Positions 12,656-24,100 of a DNA stretch of 64,000 nucleotides are shown one piece after another; positions within the stretch are counted from its first letter, which is position 1, and every line of letters starts with the position of its first letter. The notes under the pieces are model-generated. The model did not search any database. It was not told the DNA's origin and saw only the letters and a program-made list of their open reading frames with translations. Source of the stretch: Onchidella celtica (Eukaryota; Mollusca; Gastropoda; Systellommatophora; Onchidiidae); NCBI GenBank assembly GCA_963931925.1, contig OZ007582.1:34720469-34784468 (forward strand), in the 5' to 3' direction. The position numbers and the translations under genes are program-made.

Positions 12656-13845
12656 GAGTAATAGATCACGGTAATTTCTTCAGCTGTATTGTTCTGCACA
12701 CAGAAATACCCTTTCAGTTCTTTTCTCGTCGCTCTGAATACCCCGCATCCAATCGCCTTTACCACACCGAGTTTTTCCTTTAACTTTGGCGAGGCCAGAT
12801 CGTATCTGGTCCTGTATAAACACTGGAATTATGATCTCTGTCAGCTTCCCTGTCTAATCCTTTTGATTTGATTAACGTGTGTAGCAAAACATGAGGTACC
12901 ATTCCTGTCTTCTCACTTCATCCTAAAACCCTGTTGAACATTATTCTATCCAACTATTTCACTTCAGCCTTTGTTTTATTTTCTGCATGAAAATTTTGTA
13001 ATATGACCGTCCTCAAAGTAGTCTAATAAATTTTCTCAAAATTTTATAAAAATATTTGAATTACTTGCCAAAAAAAAATAATTAAAAAATCTTGTAGCAG
13101 CTAATTAGGATTTTCCATCTTACTGGACAAGGAGCCAGGGCACCTAGATGGCCCCTTGACCAGGAGATTAGAGAGCAGTTTGGTTCTCCTTAAAGATCTG
13201 GGTCTGACTCTACCGAGAGACGCAAACTCTGAGAACCGCCGTCGACCGGTAATCTTCCTTGATAGCTCCCCATACTTTGTCCAGCCGAGGTCTCTCACCC
13301 TGTGCAACATGCAGATGACGGGGCATGACAGCAACAACAGAGTCACACACAATAACAAACAATACCACAACTACAAACAAGGGTCTACCACCCCCAGACA
13401 GTGGGTCACTACAGAGAACCAAACTATATTGCTCACGTCAGGGTCAAGTTTTTGTGTGTCCTAAAGTTATCAAGAAATGTTCACCTTAGAGTGTCATGCC
13501 AAAATTTCTGAATTATCTCCAAAATTACCACCCGAAATCTGCAAAAATGCAAGTCCACTGTCAAGTTAGCTACACCCATGCACGTATGAATCCCTACTCT
13601 GCAGGCCGTTGTTTCTGTGGTGATGGTTGTCACCCTGCAACCCTATCAGTCTCGATATCCCTATTTCCCCAGATCCTAGTTTTTACCCTACGACACAGAC
13701 TGCTTGACTGTTTGTTCACCTCTCTCGTCCTGCTTCATTACCGCACTGTATCTATATGTACCTCTTTCCTTGTCACCCTCTGCCGTTGTCTCTCTGCATA
13801 ATTACCATGCTCTACGTCACTCTGCACCCCCCCTTTATGTGTAGG
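12656..13845. other. Intergenic, unrecognised
   Basis: Less repetitive than its neighbours. Frames at 13101-13370 (-) and 13156-13464 (+) overlap antisense and have no domain I recognise. Part of this region could be an old repeat or an exon, but nothing visible decides it. Confidence 0.4.
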
Positions 13846-14142
13846 GGATGGAACTGGTTATCCTCTTTTCCCTCACCCCCTTTGTGTGTGGGGGGGGGGG
13901 GTGGGGCTAGTTATCCTCTTTTCCCTCACCCCCTTTGTGTGTGGGGGGGGGGTGGGGCTAGTTATCCTCTTTTCCCTCACCCCCTTTGTGTGTGGGGGGG
14001 GGGGGGTGGGGCTAGTTATCCTCTTTTCCCTCACCCCCTTTGTGTGTGGGGGGGGGGTGGGGCTAGTTATCCTCTTTTCCCTCACCCCCTTTGTGTGTGG
14101 GGGGGGGGGTGGGGCTAGTTATCTTTTCCCTCACCCCCTCGT
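13846..14142. repeat. Minisatellite, 51-55-bp unit with internal poly(G)
   Basis: Five to six copies of CTAGTTATCCTCTTTTCCCT, then CACCCCCTTTGTGTGTG, then a G run of 8-12 and TGGGG. Only the G-run length varies much, which fits slippage. Confidence 0.95.
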
Positions 14143-14732
14143 GAAATTGCTGTCTGCCAACAAAAAGTTTTCTTCAGATGAGGAAGCCATATTTCCTGTG
14201 TTGTACGGTAATACGATTGCGCTGTTCCCGCTTTGCTATGTACACCAAACTCGGCATAGGGATGAGGCGCGAGTTTTTCCAGCGCGATTAACCCTCGCGC
14301 GGCAACCCGCCACACTATGGTTCAATGCAGCCATTTTGCTCCCAGCCATTTTGCACGTACCTTATTTGGCTGGCCAAATATTTCTGAGCATGAGGCTAGA
14401 CTGCAGTAATTCCGGATTGATGACGCAATACTGACGATGGTTTTGACGCACAGGTGTAACTGCAGACTTGCTTGAGTTTAACTGCAGTCAAAATCCTGTC
14501 CGGAAAAACTGCGTGGAATAGGCCCTTTAGCCAAGGACCACCCGACGGTCAGACAGTCGCCGTCTGACCGTCGGTGTCGGGGGCCTGTCTGTAGTATTGT
14601 ATGGACAAATTCTATTCCCCCCCCCCCCCACAAACCCCCCCCCCCCCAGAACAGTGCAAACTCACACTGTCTGCCCAAATCACTTGAAACCAGGGCTTTG
14701 TGCCCAAATATAGCCTACCTGGCCTTTCAACA
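14143..14732. other. Intergenic
   Basis: No gene recognised. C runs lie around 14620-14650. A small perfect hairpin at 14542-14574 is listed separately. Confidence 0.5.
14542..14574. repeat. Perfect 13-bp inverted repeat with 7-nt loop
   Basis: CCGACGGTCAGAC at 14542-14554 is the exact reverse complement of 14562-14574, around a 7-base loop. It is GC-rich and stable as a hairpin. No T tract or gene end lies nearby, and its role is unknown. Confidence 0.85.
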
Positions 14733-15117
14733 ATTGTTTTTTAATGGAATTTCAACTTAAAATAGGATGAAAAATACATTTACTTAAACATTTATCTGAC
14801 TTTCTATGTGAGTTATTTTCAGACGCGTGTGATACATCGGCGCGACACACGGACATCCTTTGTTATGAGGGGATCAATTTGGTACGCGCAGCCCAGAGCT
14901 AAACGACAAGACTACGTCCTGTTCAAGCTATAAAAACACACAGCTAAACACTACAAAAGGAAGTATATTTTGTCCGAGGATGGATTGAACTATTTTGATG
15001 TAGGATGCATGTCCCTTTACATAACACAGCAGTATAATACTAATAGCCTTGTAATGTTGGCCTAAAATTATGTCAAAACAGGATTTCGCCCCTTCAGCTT
15101 GGCGGTTTGGATTACCT
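14733..15117. repeat. Dispersed repeat family A, copy 1
   Basis: Closely resembles 42253-42650 in the same orientation, sharing GGAATTTCAACTTAAAA, TGTGAGTTATTTTCA, ACATCGGCGCGAC, TAATAGCCTTGTAATG and CCCCTTCAG. At both loci a family-B TIR element lies downstream, so A and B may be parts of one older element. Class unknown. Confidence 0.8.
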
Positions 15118-15505
15118 TGTTGGAATATCGTGCAATTTGCAAAAGGTAGCAAATTCGAGGCGTTTTTCACTTTTTAAAGTACAATTTTCATAACTAAGCC
15201 AGAATAATAAATTTTGGTATCAAAATTGTTGGAAAAGCAAGCTCCATCAGATCGGTCAATAACCGGTGAGATATGATAAAAAGTAAATATCAGTTTGGAC
15301 TACCTAATAGCCGTGACATAATTGAAGCGTCTTTGCAATTGACCGATTCATCGGATTTATAGCTAAAACTTTCGCTTCATCTTGCCATAATTGAAAGGCG
15401 CAATTTTATCGCACCCAGGGAGCAAAGCCCCTCTCCGAGTGCACGTACCTTAGAGATGGTCGTTTACTTCAAAGTCGTCTAGTTTTTAAATACGTGTCAA
15501 CACAT

Positions 15506-16437
15506 CGTCCCCTGAGAATGACAAGGTTCTAACTCTAATTCTATATTCCACTTTTTGGCACAACTGAGTTACATGCTACAAACTACTACAGGCCATTCCC
15601 ATTTTGACTAAGTATCGAACGAATTCAGTGTGTAACGAAGTGTAGGTATTAATTATTATTAAAACTAGTTGGCCCGCCGACTCCGGGATACACAAATGTC
15701 ATTTTTAAAGTTGTTTCTATCATTGACGTGTAAACTGAGGCATAAAAAGAAATTTCCCGTCATACTTTTTAATCTTAATTGTGGCGGGGCGGTTTTCTCT
15801 TGTTGTTCGGGGAGCGTAGTGCAATTACAGAGCCAAATAGAGAAAATACTGACTTGTGTTCACTTCACTGTTCAGCTATAGCTTTCTATGTAAAATGCTG
15901 TGCTCGCTTTACAACATCCAGAGATATTCGACTCGGCTCTTGTAGTTAGGGGACCGTGGTACTGTACAGTAAACTATAGATGAGACGTGAACACAACCCG
16001 GTGGTTTCTCTGTGGCTTTTAAATTAGGTTACGCTCCCTTAACGATGTAACAGCAAAATAGTCAAAGGGAAACGACTCCAAAATTACTTGGTGAGTAATT
16101 AGCCGATTTAATTAATTGGCTAACGCCACTCTCAGGGTTCATTCTCATCAACGAAAATGAGTCCCGTTTTCCGGCTATAAACGTAATTTCGTCTATTCAA
16201 CTCGGTTGTGGATCAAAATCAACAAAATTATCAAAAAAATATAGCAAACTCCGAGCCCTTTTTACATTATGCCCACATACACCTTTGCGTCTCTACGCAT
16301 AGGACTCGCCTGTTAAAAAGCCTTTCATGATTACATTGGAGGCCTTTCTTCCTTTATAATATGAAGAAAAAAATACCTCTAAAAGCCGAGCACATGAAAC
16401 AAATTTTACAGAAGAACCTTATCATTCTTAGGGGACG
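15506..16437. mobile_element. TIR element, family B, 932 bp, no visible transposase
   Basis: The left end CGTCCCCTGAGAATGACAAG continues as GTTCT (15506-15530). It matches the reverse complement of 16413-16437 at 23 of 25 positions. Related ends occur at 21637, 42653 and 18656. No long frame or transposase motif is visible inside, so this is a non-autonomous element or two ends paired by chance within a repeat-rich area. No clear target duplication was found. Confidence 0.55.
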
Positions 16438-17130
16438 ACATGGCTTAAAAGTGACATAACTTTAGCACAATGAACTAATAAAACAAAGCATGGCTTTATG
16501 TCTGGTTTGGAAAGAAAATTGAATGAGCGTCAAGTCTATACATGTGTTGTGTCCCTGTTAATCTATGTGAGTGTATGTAGTCAGACTGAAAACCCATACA
16601 GGCGGCACCGAGACGACACCTAGACAAATCGAGCCGCGCCGTTGCAAATCTCCGAATAACGCGAAACGACAGCGAAACAACGAAACGACATCGATAGTAC
16701 CGACACTGACATGTATCTCACGACGGTGCCTGGTATGGATTTTCAACTTTTGTACTTCCTTCCCTCCTTCCTAAAAATCAAGATTTTTTGCTCACAAACA
16801 CACACACAAAATCGTTTCTCTCAGGCCCTTCCAGGATTAGGGGCCCTGAAGCTTAAGCTTCACATTAGATCCGCCACTGACCACAAGGACTGAAACATGC
16901 AGGAGGTACGACAAGAAAACAACAAAACTCGTGTTTACATCCAGAAAAATCATGAAATTGTTTTGACTCCTTCCCAGCACTACTTTATTGAATCTCCACA
17001 TCAGCGCATTTTGAGAAACTCATTTGTAAAATTTTGTAGTTGAATTACAAAGTGTAAGAAAAACTTGTCAGCGCTGCAGTTCTATTCCCATTGGTAAGAC
17101 ACCATGGCGTTTTCAGGAATGATAGAATAC
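16438..17130. other. Intergenic
   Basis: No gene recognised. Short overlapping frames on both strands at 16558-16893 lack domains. Confidence 0.45.
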
Positions 17131-17250
17131 ATTATCAAGCTGTTTCACAGTCCTAATTTATTCTAATTCCTTATCATAATGTTAAAGCCGCAAACAATTA
17201 ATATGAATTTCTCAGTTATGCAAAACGTGGAGTTGGAAAAAATAAGAACT
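17131..17250 (+). mobile_element. TIR element family 1, right-half remnant
   Basis: Shares ATTATCAAGCTGTTTCACAG, CTTATCATAAT, AAGCCGCAAAC, TTTCTCAGTT and the right end GGAGTTGGAAAAAATAAGAACT with the complete copies at 20620, 38712, 59287 and 60968. The left half is diverged or lost. Confidence 0.75.
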
Positions 17251-17584
17251 GAGGTCGTGATTTTTCTGGATTTTGGATTTGGATTGCACAAAGTTTATTT
17301 CAAGCGATAATATTGCAGTGATGAGAAACAGATAATATCACTGTAAGTCAGGAGTTCCCAGCTACGGTTTGCTCAAGCTTACTCATGGCAACTTTTCTTA
17401 AATAAATTTATCCCTACACAGTTTTGTTCAGTACTAAGTAGAAAATGTAGATCGTTTAGTCCAAAACGATAGAAATAAAGAAAAAAAAAAGATTTTTTTT
17501 CACAAAAAATGTACTTGAAACTTCCTCTCAACTTCAAGATTTCTTAAAAGGTTATTTAAACAATATATATATATAGATCCAAAC

Positions 17585-18140
17585 TAACAGTAGTTAATAA
17601 TAATGATATTAAAAATAATATAAGAAAATAATATAATAATAATAATATAATAATGATAACAATGTTGATAATAAATAAACAATGAAAACATTTTATCCCG
17701 TAATATAAGCTTTAAGCCCTTTACAATCATCCTGCCACTACCAAAAACATACTAAAACGTGACAACAGCCAGAAACAGACAAAATATAGACTAGTTGTGT
17801 TGTATTCCATCAAATGAAAAGGTGTCTTTTAAGATGTTTCTTGAGAATTTCAATATTCTTTTTCTCTCTTATCTGGCAGCAATTTCCAGGTCTCAGGGCA
17901 AATATACCCTCTGGGTGGACAACATAATTTAGCCCCCTCCCCCCGTTGGGAACTCCTGTTCGAAGTCTTGTAATTAATTGTGTTCTCGAGGCCGGTGGGT
18001 TGGTGGACGCTCCTGGTAAAGTCTCCTTCTGTCCTGTCATTGCTGTAGTATTCTGTCTATCGTCTTGCTTTTCCCAAGCACAATGTGATCGTTATCATGT
18101 CGACGTGCTCTCTCTGAACTCTTTTTGCTAAATGTAGCAG
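17585..18140. repeat. Dispersed repeat family C, copy 1, with AAT microsatellite
   Basis: Begins with an (AAT)n tract (17585-17680). A TTTATCCCG...AAGCCCTTTACAA core follows, then a segment matching 39360-39450 in layout and, at 17993-18140, a segment matching 34022-34150 (CTGTCTATCGTCTTGC; CGTTATCATGTCGAC). The minus-strand frame 17810-18040 ends in REKKNIEILKKHLKRHLF. This loosely resembles the final residues of some LINE ORF2 proteins, but that reading is weak. Confidence 0.65.
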
Positions 18141-18321
18141 TTCTTGGTGCCCAGCTAGATGGGGAATTGGGTTCGTTGGACCATTGTGGTTGGTCCTAGG
18201 TCTCCATATGACAGCATCTGGCTTCTGGATATGGGAAGGAAAAAAACATTTTGGAAAAATAAACAAGTTTAATTGAGCCCAAAATGTGTGGTATGCAACT
18301 GCCAACTATCAATAAGACATT

Positions 18322-19553
18322 ATTTTAACTGACTGTGTAGACTTCATGCATATCCGGAGAAGGCACTATGCGGATCCATGAAAGAATTATTTTCTGACGT
18401 GGACCCATAGCGCATCCTGTCCTTTCTGAGAGAGGCTAAGATCTACAGCATGATTTGAAAACGTTTATACTCGTTTACAAAACTTTTTCCAGATTTATAC
18501 AAAACAACTTTTTTAGAATTTTACTTAAAAATTACACACCGAATCATCTGCTGGATACTTTGACACACAATTGATAAAGGTTGTAGAAGTTGTGTGTAGT
18601 GTGTAACTCATTTCAGCCCAAAAGTGGAGATAGAATTTTGTCATTCTAAGGGGACGCAAATACGGGTGGATCTGACACAACCCAACTAACGGTGAACTGT
18701 TTACACCTCTTTAAAGAATCAGAATAAAATATTTTCTAAGGCGATTTCATGCCAAACATTAACTGAAAACAGAAAAATGGCTGATCGTTCACATTATATA
18801 AGCAAATCTCAATTTCAATAGAAAAAGTTTCCCCTTTTGGAGCAGCGTTCTCCGGAAGTCAGTCTTTCACATTCAGCCAGATTTCGTCAGATCTACTCAC
18901 AAATGTAAGAAAAAAAAAAGTGGGCTAAGAGAAGAGACCAGAAAGACGTAGTTTATTTCCTCTCGGGGGAGTTAGATCATTATACTGCTGAAAGACAACA
19001 ACGCTCTGCACATGTACATACTCATAAGGTTATCTCATTGTCCAATAACACATGGGGTTCGATCACTATACCACTGAACGACTGGAAAGTCTTGTACGTG
19101 CAGATATTGTCTATCTCAATTGAAAAAAAAAATAAAAAAATACAACAACATGGACTTAAACCACTTTTTTTCTTCATTGGCATACTTTTGGCATAAATTG
19201 ACACTTTCTGTGTTTGACTTTGGGTTTAATGGCGCCTCGGCACGATAACGGCCACTTTGCGCCTCTCACTGTTTTTTCGCTCTCTCTCTTTGGCCGAGTT
19301 TTCAGCCCTCAGATGCCTATAGGATCAGATAAAAGTGAAGTTAAAAATCCAACGGGAAATGACCCATAATGTAAAGTGTGTCCATGAATTTGTTAAATAT
19401 GATAAAAGTCTATTAAATCAACTTGTAAGGTTCGACATTTTTCAGAAATGACAAGACGCGTTGCGGGTCCACGTAAGAAAATAATTCTTTCATGGAACGG
19501 CAGGCATAGTGTCCTCTTCGGATGTGCATGAAGTCTACACATTCAGTTAAAAT
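18322..19553. mobile_element. Candidate TIR element with ~100-bp inverted ends
   Basis: The segment 18322-18420 is closely related to the reverse complement of about 19450-19553. Both arms share TGTAGACTTCATGCA, CATAGTG/CACTATG, ATGAAAGAATTATTTTCT and GTGGACCC, with scattered mismatches. About 1 kb lies between them, including a family-B remnant (18525-18656) and no recognisable transposase. It may be a degenerate DNA transposon or two inverted copies of one repeat. A target duplication is not obvious. Confidence 0.6.
18525..18656. repeat. Family B remnant (right half)
   Basis: Shares AATTACACACCGAATC, ATACTTTGACACACA, GTAGTGTGTAACTCA, AAAAGTGGAGATAGAA and a TCATTCTAAGGGGACG end with the other family-B copies. 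Confidence 0.75.
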
Positions 19554-19939
19554 GTATTTTATTGACATATCGGCGGGTATTTGCAATATTGTTGTTCACG
19601 ACAATTTGCCAATTCTGAGGTTCTGTCATGAAAGTGGTTCTCTCACTCCTAATTTCATTATATACAAGAGTCATTCCAATCGGTTAGAAACTTTTCGAGG
19701 TATGTGTTTGTGATGTCATGTTGTATGCGTTTTGGCTCTGATTTTACACAACTCTTCAAAATTTCAATCCTCATTTTCTGAAAAAGGTCAAAATACACAT
19801 TCAACAATATGGAAAATACCCGACGATATTTCATGACCGGAGAATAACAAACTGTGTTTTAAGTCCTTATTTTAAGAGGTTAGCTAGCTCTTAGCATTTA
19901 CAGCTCGCTTTTCTTGTTTTTATTTTTCTTTCTCTCGTT

Positions 19940-20145
19940 TCTGTGTCTTTTAGTGGTAGGGATGAGTATTATCTTGGATTTTTGCCCGAGCAGCGGCCTT
20001 GTTCGGCTGCTCTTCTTGACTTTCAACTGCCAACGAATCTTTAACGTGCGCAACGTGCATAAGGGCCCACCGACTTTTTCGTCCTTATCCGAGAAGTGTA
20101 GGTGCTCTGTCCTGCCTACCAGAGGATTTAGGACAGGAATTTCAT
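19940..20145 (-). mobile_element. SINE, body only, tRNA head missing
   Basis: Read on the minus strand this matches the bodies of the SINEs at 61460-61760 and 29357-29772: a TCGGATAAGGACGAAAAA box, GGGCCC, GCACGTT(A)AAGAT, AACTGCC/GGCAGTTGAAAG, GAACAAGGCCGCTGCTCGGG. The A/B-box tRNA-like head is absent, so it is 5'-truncated. Confidence 0.85.
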
Positions 20146-20164
20146 CTCTCTCTCTCAAGTTACC

Positions 20165-20320
20165 ACATAGGAATGACGTCGTTCCTGACTAGATCCGCTG
20201 ATTACGACATCAAGCCGACATTTGTTTCATGTTGAGAACCTTCCCGTATGGTAATCCAACCAATCTTACGAAAATCCCGTACAAACCCATGATGGAATAT
20301 TTCCACGTAGGAATTATATA
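20165..20320. repeat. Dispersed repeat family D, copy 1
   Basis: Shares layout and phrases with 38070-38310 and 59985-60520 (ATGACGTCGTTCCT, TAGATCCGCTG, ATCCTACACA/ATCCCGTACAAA, ACGTAGG). No ends or coding capacity recognised. Confidence 0.65.
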
Positions 20321-20619
20321 GAAGTTTATAATCCATCGAAATGTGATATTTTCAAATTATTTCATTTGATTGTAATTAGTAAGAAATTTAATCTCACAGA
20401 TTGTGTCAATAATTGGCACTTTTACAAGTATTATGGTGAAAAAAAAAAGTTCCTGGCAAATCAAATGGGGGAGGAATTGAAGAGACGTGACAGGGGTGCA
20501 AATGCCGAAGACAGCGATCCTCCGAAAATGAATACCTCCAATAGGAAACCTGAGATCGCTAGCTGAAGAATGTGGCCCTGGACTTTGAGAACCAATGACT
20601 TAAGGCTTATTGCGGCCCT

Positions 20620-20849
20620 GGTTCTTGTGTTTGTTCTATCTCCATTTTCTGAAAAACTGGAAATCTTTTAGTATGTAAAAAATGTATAACAAATGTGCAT
20701 TTTGACACTTGTTTAAAATGCGTTGTGGCACTTATCAAGCTGTTTTACATGCCGATTTGTTCTAACTCATCAAGATACAAAAGCCGCAAACGTTTAACGT
20801 CGAATGTCTCAATTGTGCAAAAAGCGGAGGTGGAACAGATTAGAACTCA
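20620..20849 (+). mobile_element. TIR element family 1 (about 230 bp)
   Basis: The left end GTTCTTGTGTTTGTTCTATC (then TCCATTTT) is roughly inverted at the right end (AAAGCGGAGGTGGAACAG, then ATTAGAACT). The interior shares ATGCGTTGTGGCACTTATCA and AAGCCGCAAACGTTTAACG with the other copies. It is too short to encode a transposase, hence MITE-like. The superfamily is not determinable because the target duplication is unclear. Confidence 0.82.
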
Positions 20850-21636
20850 GATCGCGTTATCGGCATCGCTACCACTGAAAACATACCTGACACGTCTTTG
20901 ACCATCACAGATTCTCAAAATAAGGTGTGTGATAGGCGTGTTCTTGCTGATTCTTAGTGGTGTCTGAATGACTCATCTTCATTTGGGTAAAAACTGGACT
21001 CCTCTCAAGTCAAGATTTGCAGAAAAGCCGGTATCTAGTTGCACCGTCGGTCACAAAAACCTGCTGAAAAAAAAAGAAAAATACTGGCGAAAGACTAAGT
21101 GTCATCACACCTTCAAACGTAAACGGTCGATCGAAGGGTATAATTTCCATTTTATTATACAGATTCTACCTTTTCAACTTGACTTTAGTAAATAGTATGC
21201 GAGTGGATCTGAAGAAATCAGCCTTAATGTGAAAGACCAAATTCATGAGCACCCCCCCCCCCCCCCCCACGGGGAAAATTTTTTCTATGGACATTGAGAT
21301 TTGCTTCTAATATGAAAGATTGTCCATTTTTCTGCATTCAGTTAAAATATTTAGCTTGAAATCGTCCAAGAAATATTTTTTACACTTTGAATATTTATCA
21401 ATTCAATGCCAATCAAGGTGTGTTATGGCATGTATTCAGCAAATCGATGGCCGTTCTGGGCCAGACACCGATGACAACGCAGTTCAATAGAGTTGCAAAC
21501 AACATTCAGCTGCTGATTTGTGTATACATTTTTTATTTTTCCAGACACCCGGTAAATACATGTATTTAAATAATAAAGTGAAAATCCATATTGAAACATT
21601 TTCCACAAATTATGTCTGGACGTATAAAAGTTAATC
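20850..21636. other. Intergenic
   Basis: No gene recognised. C run at about 21251-21269. Confidence 0.45.
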
Positions 21637-21878
21637 TCCCCCTCAGAATGACACGGTTCTTACTCCCTTCCGTCAACTTTTGAGAAATTGATGGTTGAAG
21701 TTTCAAGTGCTCATAGTTTTTAGAGGCGCACTTTTTTTTTCTTTTTATTTAGTAATACTTACAAATTACACACCCAAATCCGCTAGATACTTTGACACAC
21801 AATGGAGAATGCATAATGATAGAAGTATTGTGTAGTGTGTTTACAACTCAATTCAGCCAAAAAAGTGGAGGAACAGGG
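21637..21878. mobile_element. TIR element, family B, short copy
   Basis: The left end CCCCTCAGAATGACACGGTT is followed by a body shared with 42653-42873: CCGTCAACTTTTGAGAAAT, TTAGTAATACTTACAAATTA, ATACTTTGACACAC, CAATTCAGCCAAAAAAGTGG. The right terminus is replaced by the GA-rich tract. Confidence 0.78.
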
Positions 21879-21940
21879 AGAGAGAGACAGAGAGAGAGAC
21901 AGAGAGAGGGAGAGAGAGAGAGAGAGAATGAGAGGGGGAG
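21868..21940. repeat. GA-rich microsatellite
   Basis: An imperfect (GA)n tract with ACAGAG interruptions. Confidence 0.93.
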
Positions 21941-22394
21941 AAAACGGACTTAAAATACGGGAGAACGGAAAAAATGGCCAGGGTAAATTTTTTTTTTAAA
22001 TGGGGGGGGGGGGGGGCAGGTGGACACTAAAAGTTTATCTTTTATAAAAAAAAAGTTAATATTAAAGAAAAGTTGTTTAAAGAAAAAAAATTAGCGTTAA
22101 ACAATAAAGGCATGCGTTAAAAAGGCATTAAGAAAAGGCAAGCGTAAAATCAAAACAAAAAGCTGCGACTTTAGGAAAGGGATAACTATTCTAGATGGAT
22201 GGTCTAATTTTATATTTAAAAAAAGCAAAGCAATGTTGAGTGACTTTTTTCCTTTTGTCTTGACTTTTTCCACTTGCCTTTTTTTCCCCCGCTGCTTGAA
22301 GTCACTTACATGAGAGAAGCTATGCAAACTACAGTGGTGGAAGCATAACACGTGACGGAAGGCCGTGGACTAAAATTGGAAAAGAGTTTGGCAT

Positions 22395-22482
22395 GTCCTG
22401 ACCACCCACTCATCGCTAATCCTATCCATAACCCTGTCCTTATCCTTGACTCACGGCTCTTCCCTATCCCCAACATTGTCTT
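22395..22482. repeat. Degenerate CCTAATCCTA-type repeat, left part
   Basis: C-rich short repeats (CTAATCCTATCC, ATAACCCTGTCC) that resume at 23606 after the solo LTR. The last five bases, GTCTT (22478-22482), are the left target duplication. Confidence 0.7.
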
Positions 22483-23605
22483 TGTCACGAGCGAGTGAGC
22501 GAGGATCAGTAGTTACGAGAAGAGGGTTAGAATAAAGTTAACCCACGGGCCACGGGGTAAGGGAAAGCGTGCATGTTGTGAGTGGTGGGGGTCTGAATGA
22601 GGCGAGAGCGCTGTATTACTATCACTGCACACTAAGACGTCCTAGGGAGCGGACGCAGGAGAAAGCCCCAGAGGGCGAACATAAGGAGAGCAGTCGGAAG
22701 ACTTGGGAGTAGTGTTTTTCCAGTGATGACTGGTAGGTGAAACGATGATTGATAATAATTATGATTGATGTATTATATTCGTCTATGACCATGATGTAAA
22801 TAAGTATATGTGAGGAATGTGGAAGTCCTTGATACTGTATATAGCAATGTGCGCCATGAGCGATAGATGAAAGTTGAGTTCATGGATTTGTAGCGAGAGT
22901 GAGTATTGTGTACTACGGTGGAGGTGTGTTACCGTAAGATGTTTGGTGAGTGAAGTGTGAACTATTGTGTGTACGCTTCATGAGTTGTAATGAGGGGTGA
23001 AGTGAATAGAAGTGGTATGGTATTATACCAATGTAATGTTATTCTTGTAGGTGCCGGGGACGGGCCGAAGAGCCGCCTACGGTGAGCACAGGGGATAGGC
23101 CAGCATAGGGCCGGAGGCCACACATAGGCCAGGAAGGAAGCTGTCGGTGCAGGACAGTAGAGGCACATGAGTCGTGGCAGTCTGGCCAACGACAGGGACG
23201 TATATATGATCGTGAATGTGCTATTGAAATGCTAATGTGCTATTGCCATGTTGATGTGCTATTGGAATGCTAATATGTTATGGCAATAGGAAGGGGCTAT
23301 TGAGAGACTGCGGTGCCATTGAAATATTAATGTGCTATTAAGACATGGAGAGGAGAAGCTGAGACCGAAGTGTCTTTAGAAAGTAACTACCGGGTTGTGG
23401 ACCCGAGGAAGTGTGCGTACGGGAGAAGGCCGTTGTACGGCAGTTGAATGGAATAATATAATGTATGTATTTGCGTTATTATCTTTATGTTTATGTATAA
23501 TAAATGTGTGAGTCTGATGGGTTGTTCTGTTAAGTGTTATACTTGTTCGTTCGTGATTGTTGTCTCGTTATAATTATTACATCTCCCAGTCTGGGATTTG
23601 TGACA
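22483..23605. mobile_element. Solo LTR, family 1, copy 1 (1,123 bp)
   Basis: Starts TGTCACGAGCGAG and ends GATTTGTGACA, with the canonical TG...CA ends and short terminal inverted repeat. It is flanked on both sides by GTCTT (22478-22482 and 23606-23610), a 5-bp target duplication as produced by retrotransposon integrases. A second copy at 41005-42145 has its own distinct duplication, which proves the ends. An AATAAA at 23499-23504 fits a polyadenylation signal if transcription runs left to right. No gag or pol flanks it, so it is the product of LTR-LTR recombination. The lineage (Gypsy, BEL, Copia) cannot be told from an LTR alone. Confidence 0.92.
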
Positions 23606-24100
23606 GTCTTTATCAGTAATCCTAAACCCATCCCTTACTCATCCCTCATCCTAAGCATTACCTTTAACCCCTGTCCTATGCCTAATGCTAAACCTACCCT
23701 TAATCCATGCTATCCCTAATCCTAAACCGATCTTCAATTTCGTTCTTCCTTTATCCCTAATTCTAAACCTAATCTCATCTCTAATCCTGCCCGCATCCCT
23801 GATACTAAACCCTAAACGTATCCCAAATCCTTTACCCGCTCCTAACTCTGTCTTCCTTATACTAAATCTGAAAATCCCAAATCCTAGACCTGCCCTGACT
23901 CTGTCTTATGCCTAATCCTATACCTATCCCCTAATTCCTTCTCTCTCATCCCAAACATATCCTGAATCCCTGACCTTATGCCTTATGCTAAATCCATCTC
24001 TAGTCCAAAATCCTTAATCCTTAATATATTATCCTTAACTCTGTTTCTTGCCACTTGTCTTAAAACCGAATCTTATTCCTAACACCGCCCCTTGCCCTTT
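23606..24100. repeat. Degenerate C-rich CCTAATCCTAAAC-type repeat
   Basis: Irregular units of CCTAATCCTAAACC, CATCCCTAATC and similar, with no stable period. It looks vaguely telomere-like but lacks any uniform TTAGGG array. It is the same tract as 22395-22482, split by the solo LTR. Confidence 0.7.

Noticed and set aside
13101-13464. Overlapping sense and antisense frames as a host exon
   Set aside because: No domain, splice context or conservation can be judged; neither strand is favoured.
17810-18040. Minus-strand frame as a LINE C-terminus
   Set aside because: Only the last ~18 residues look faintly LINE-like; the DNA matches other family-C repeats that lack this frame.
23606-24100. Telomeric or interstitial telomere array
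   Set aside because: Units are irregular CCTAATCCTAAAC variants; no run of TTAGGG/CCCTAA was found.
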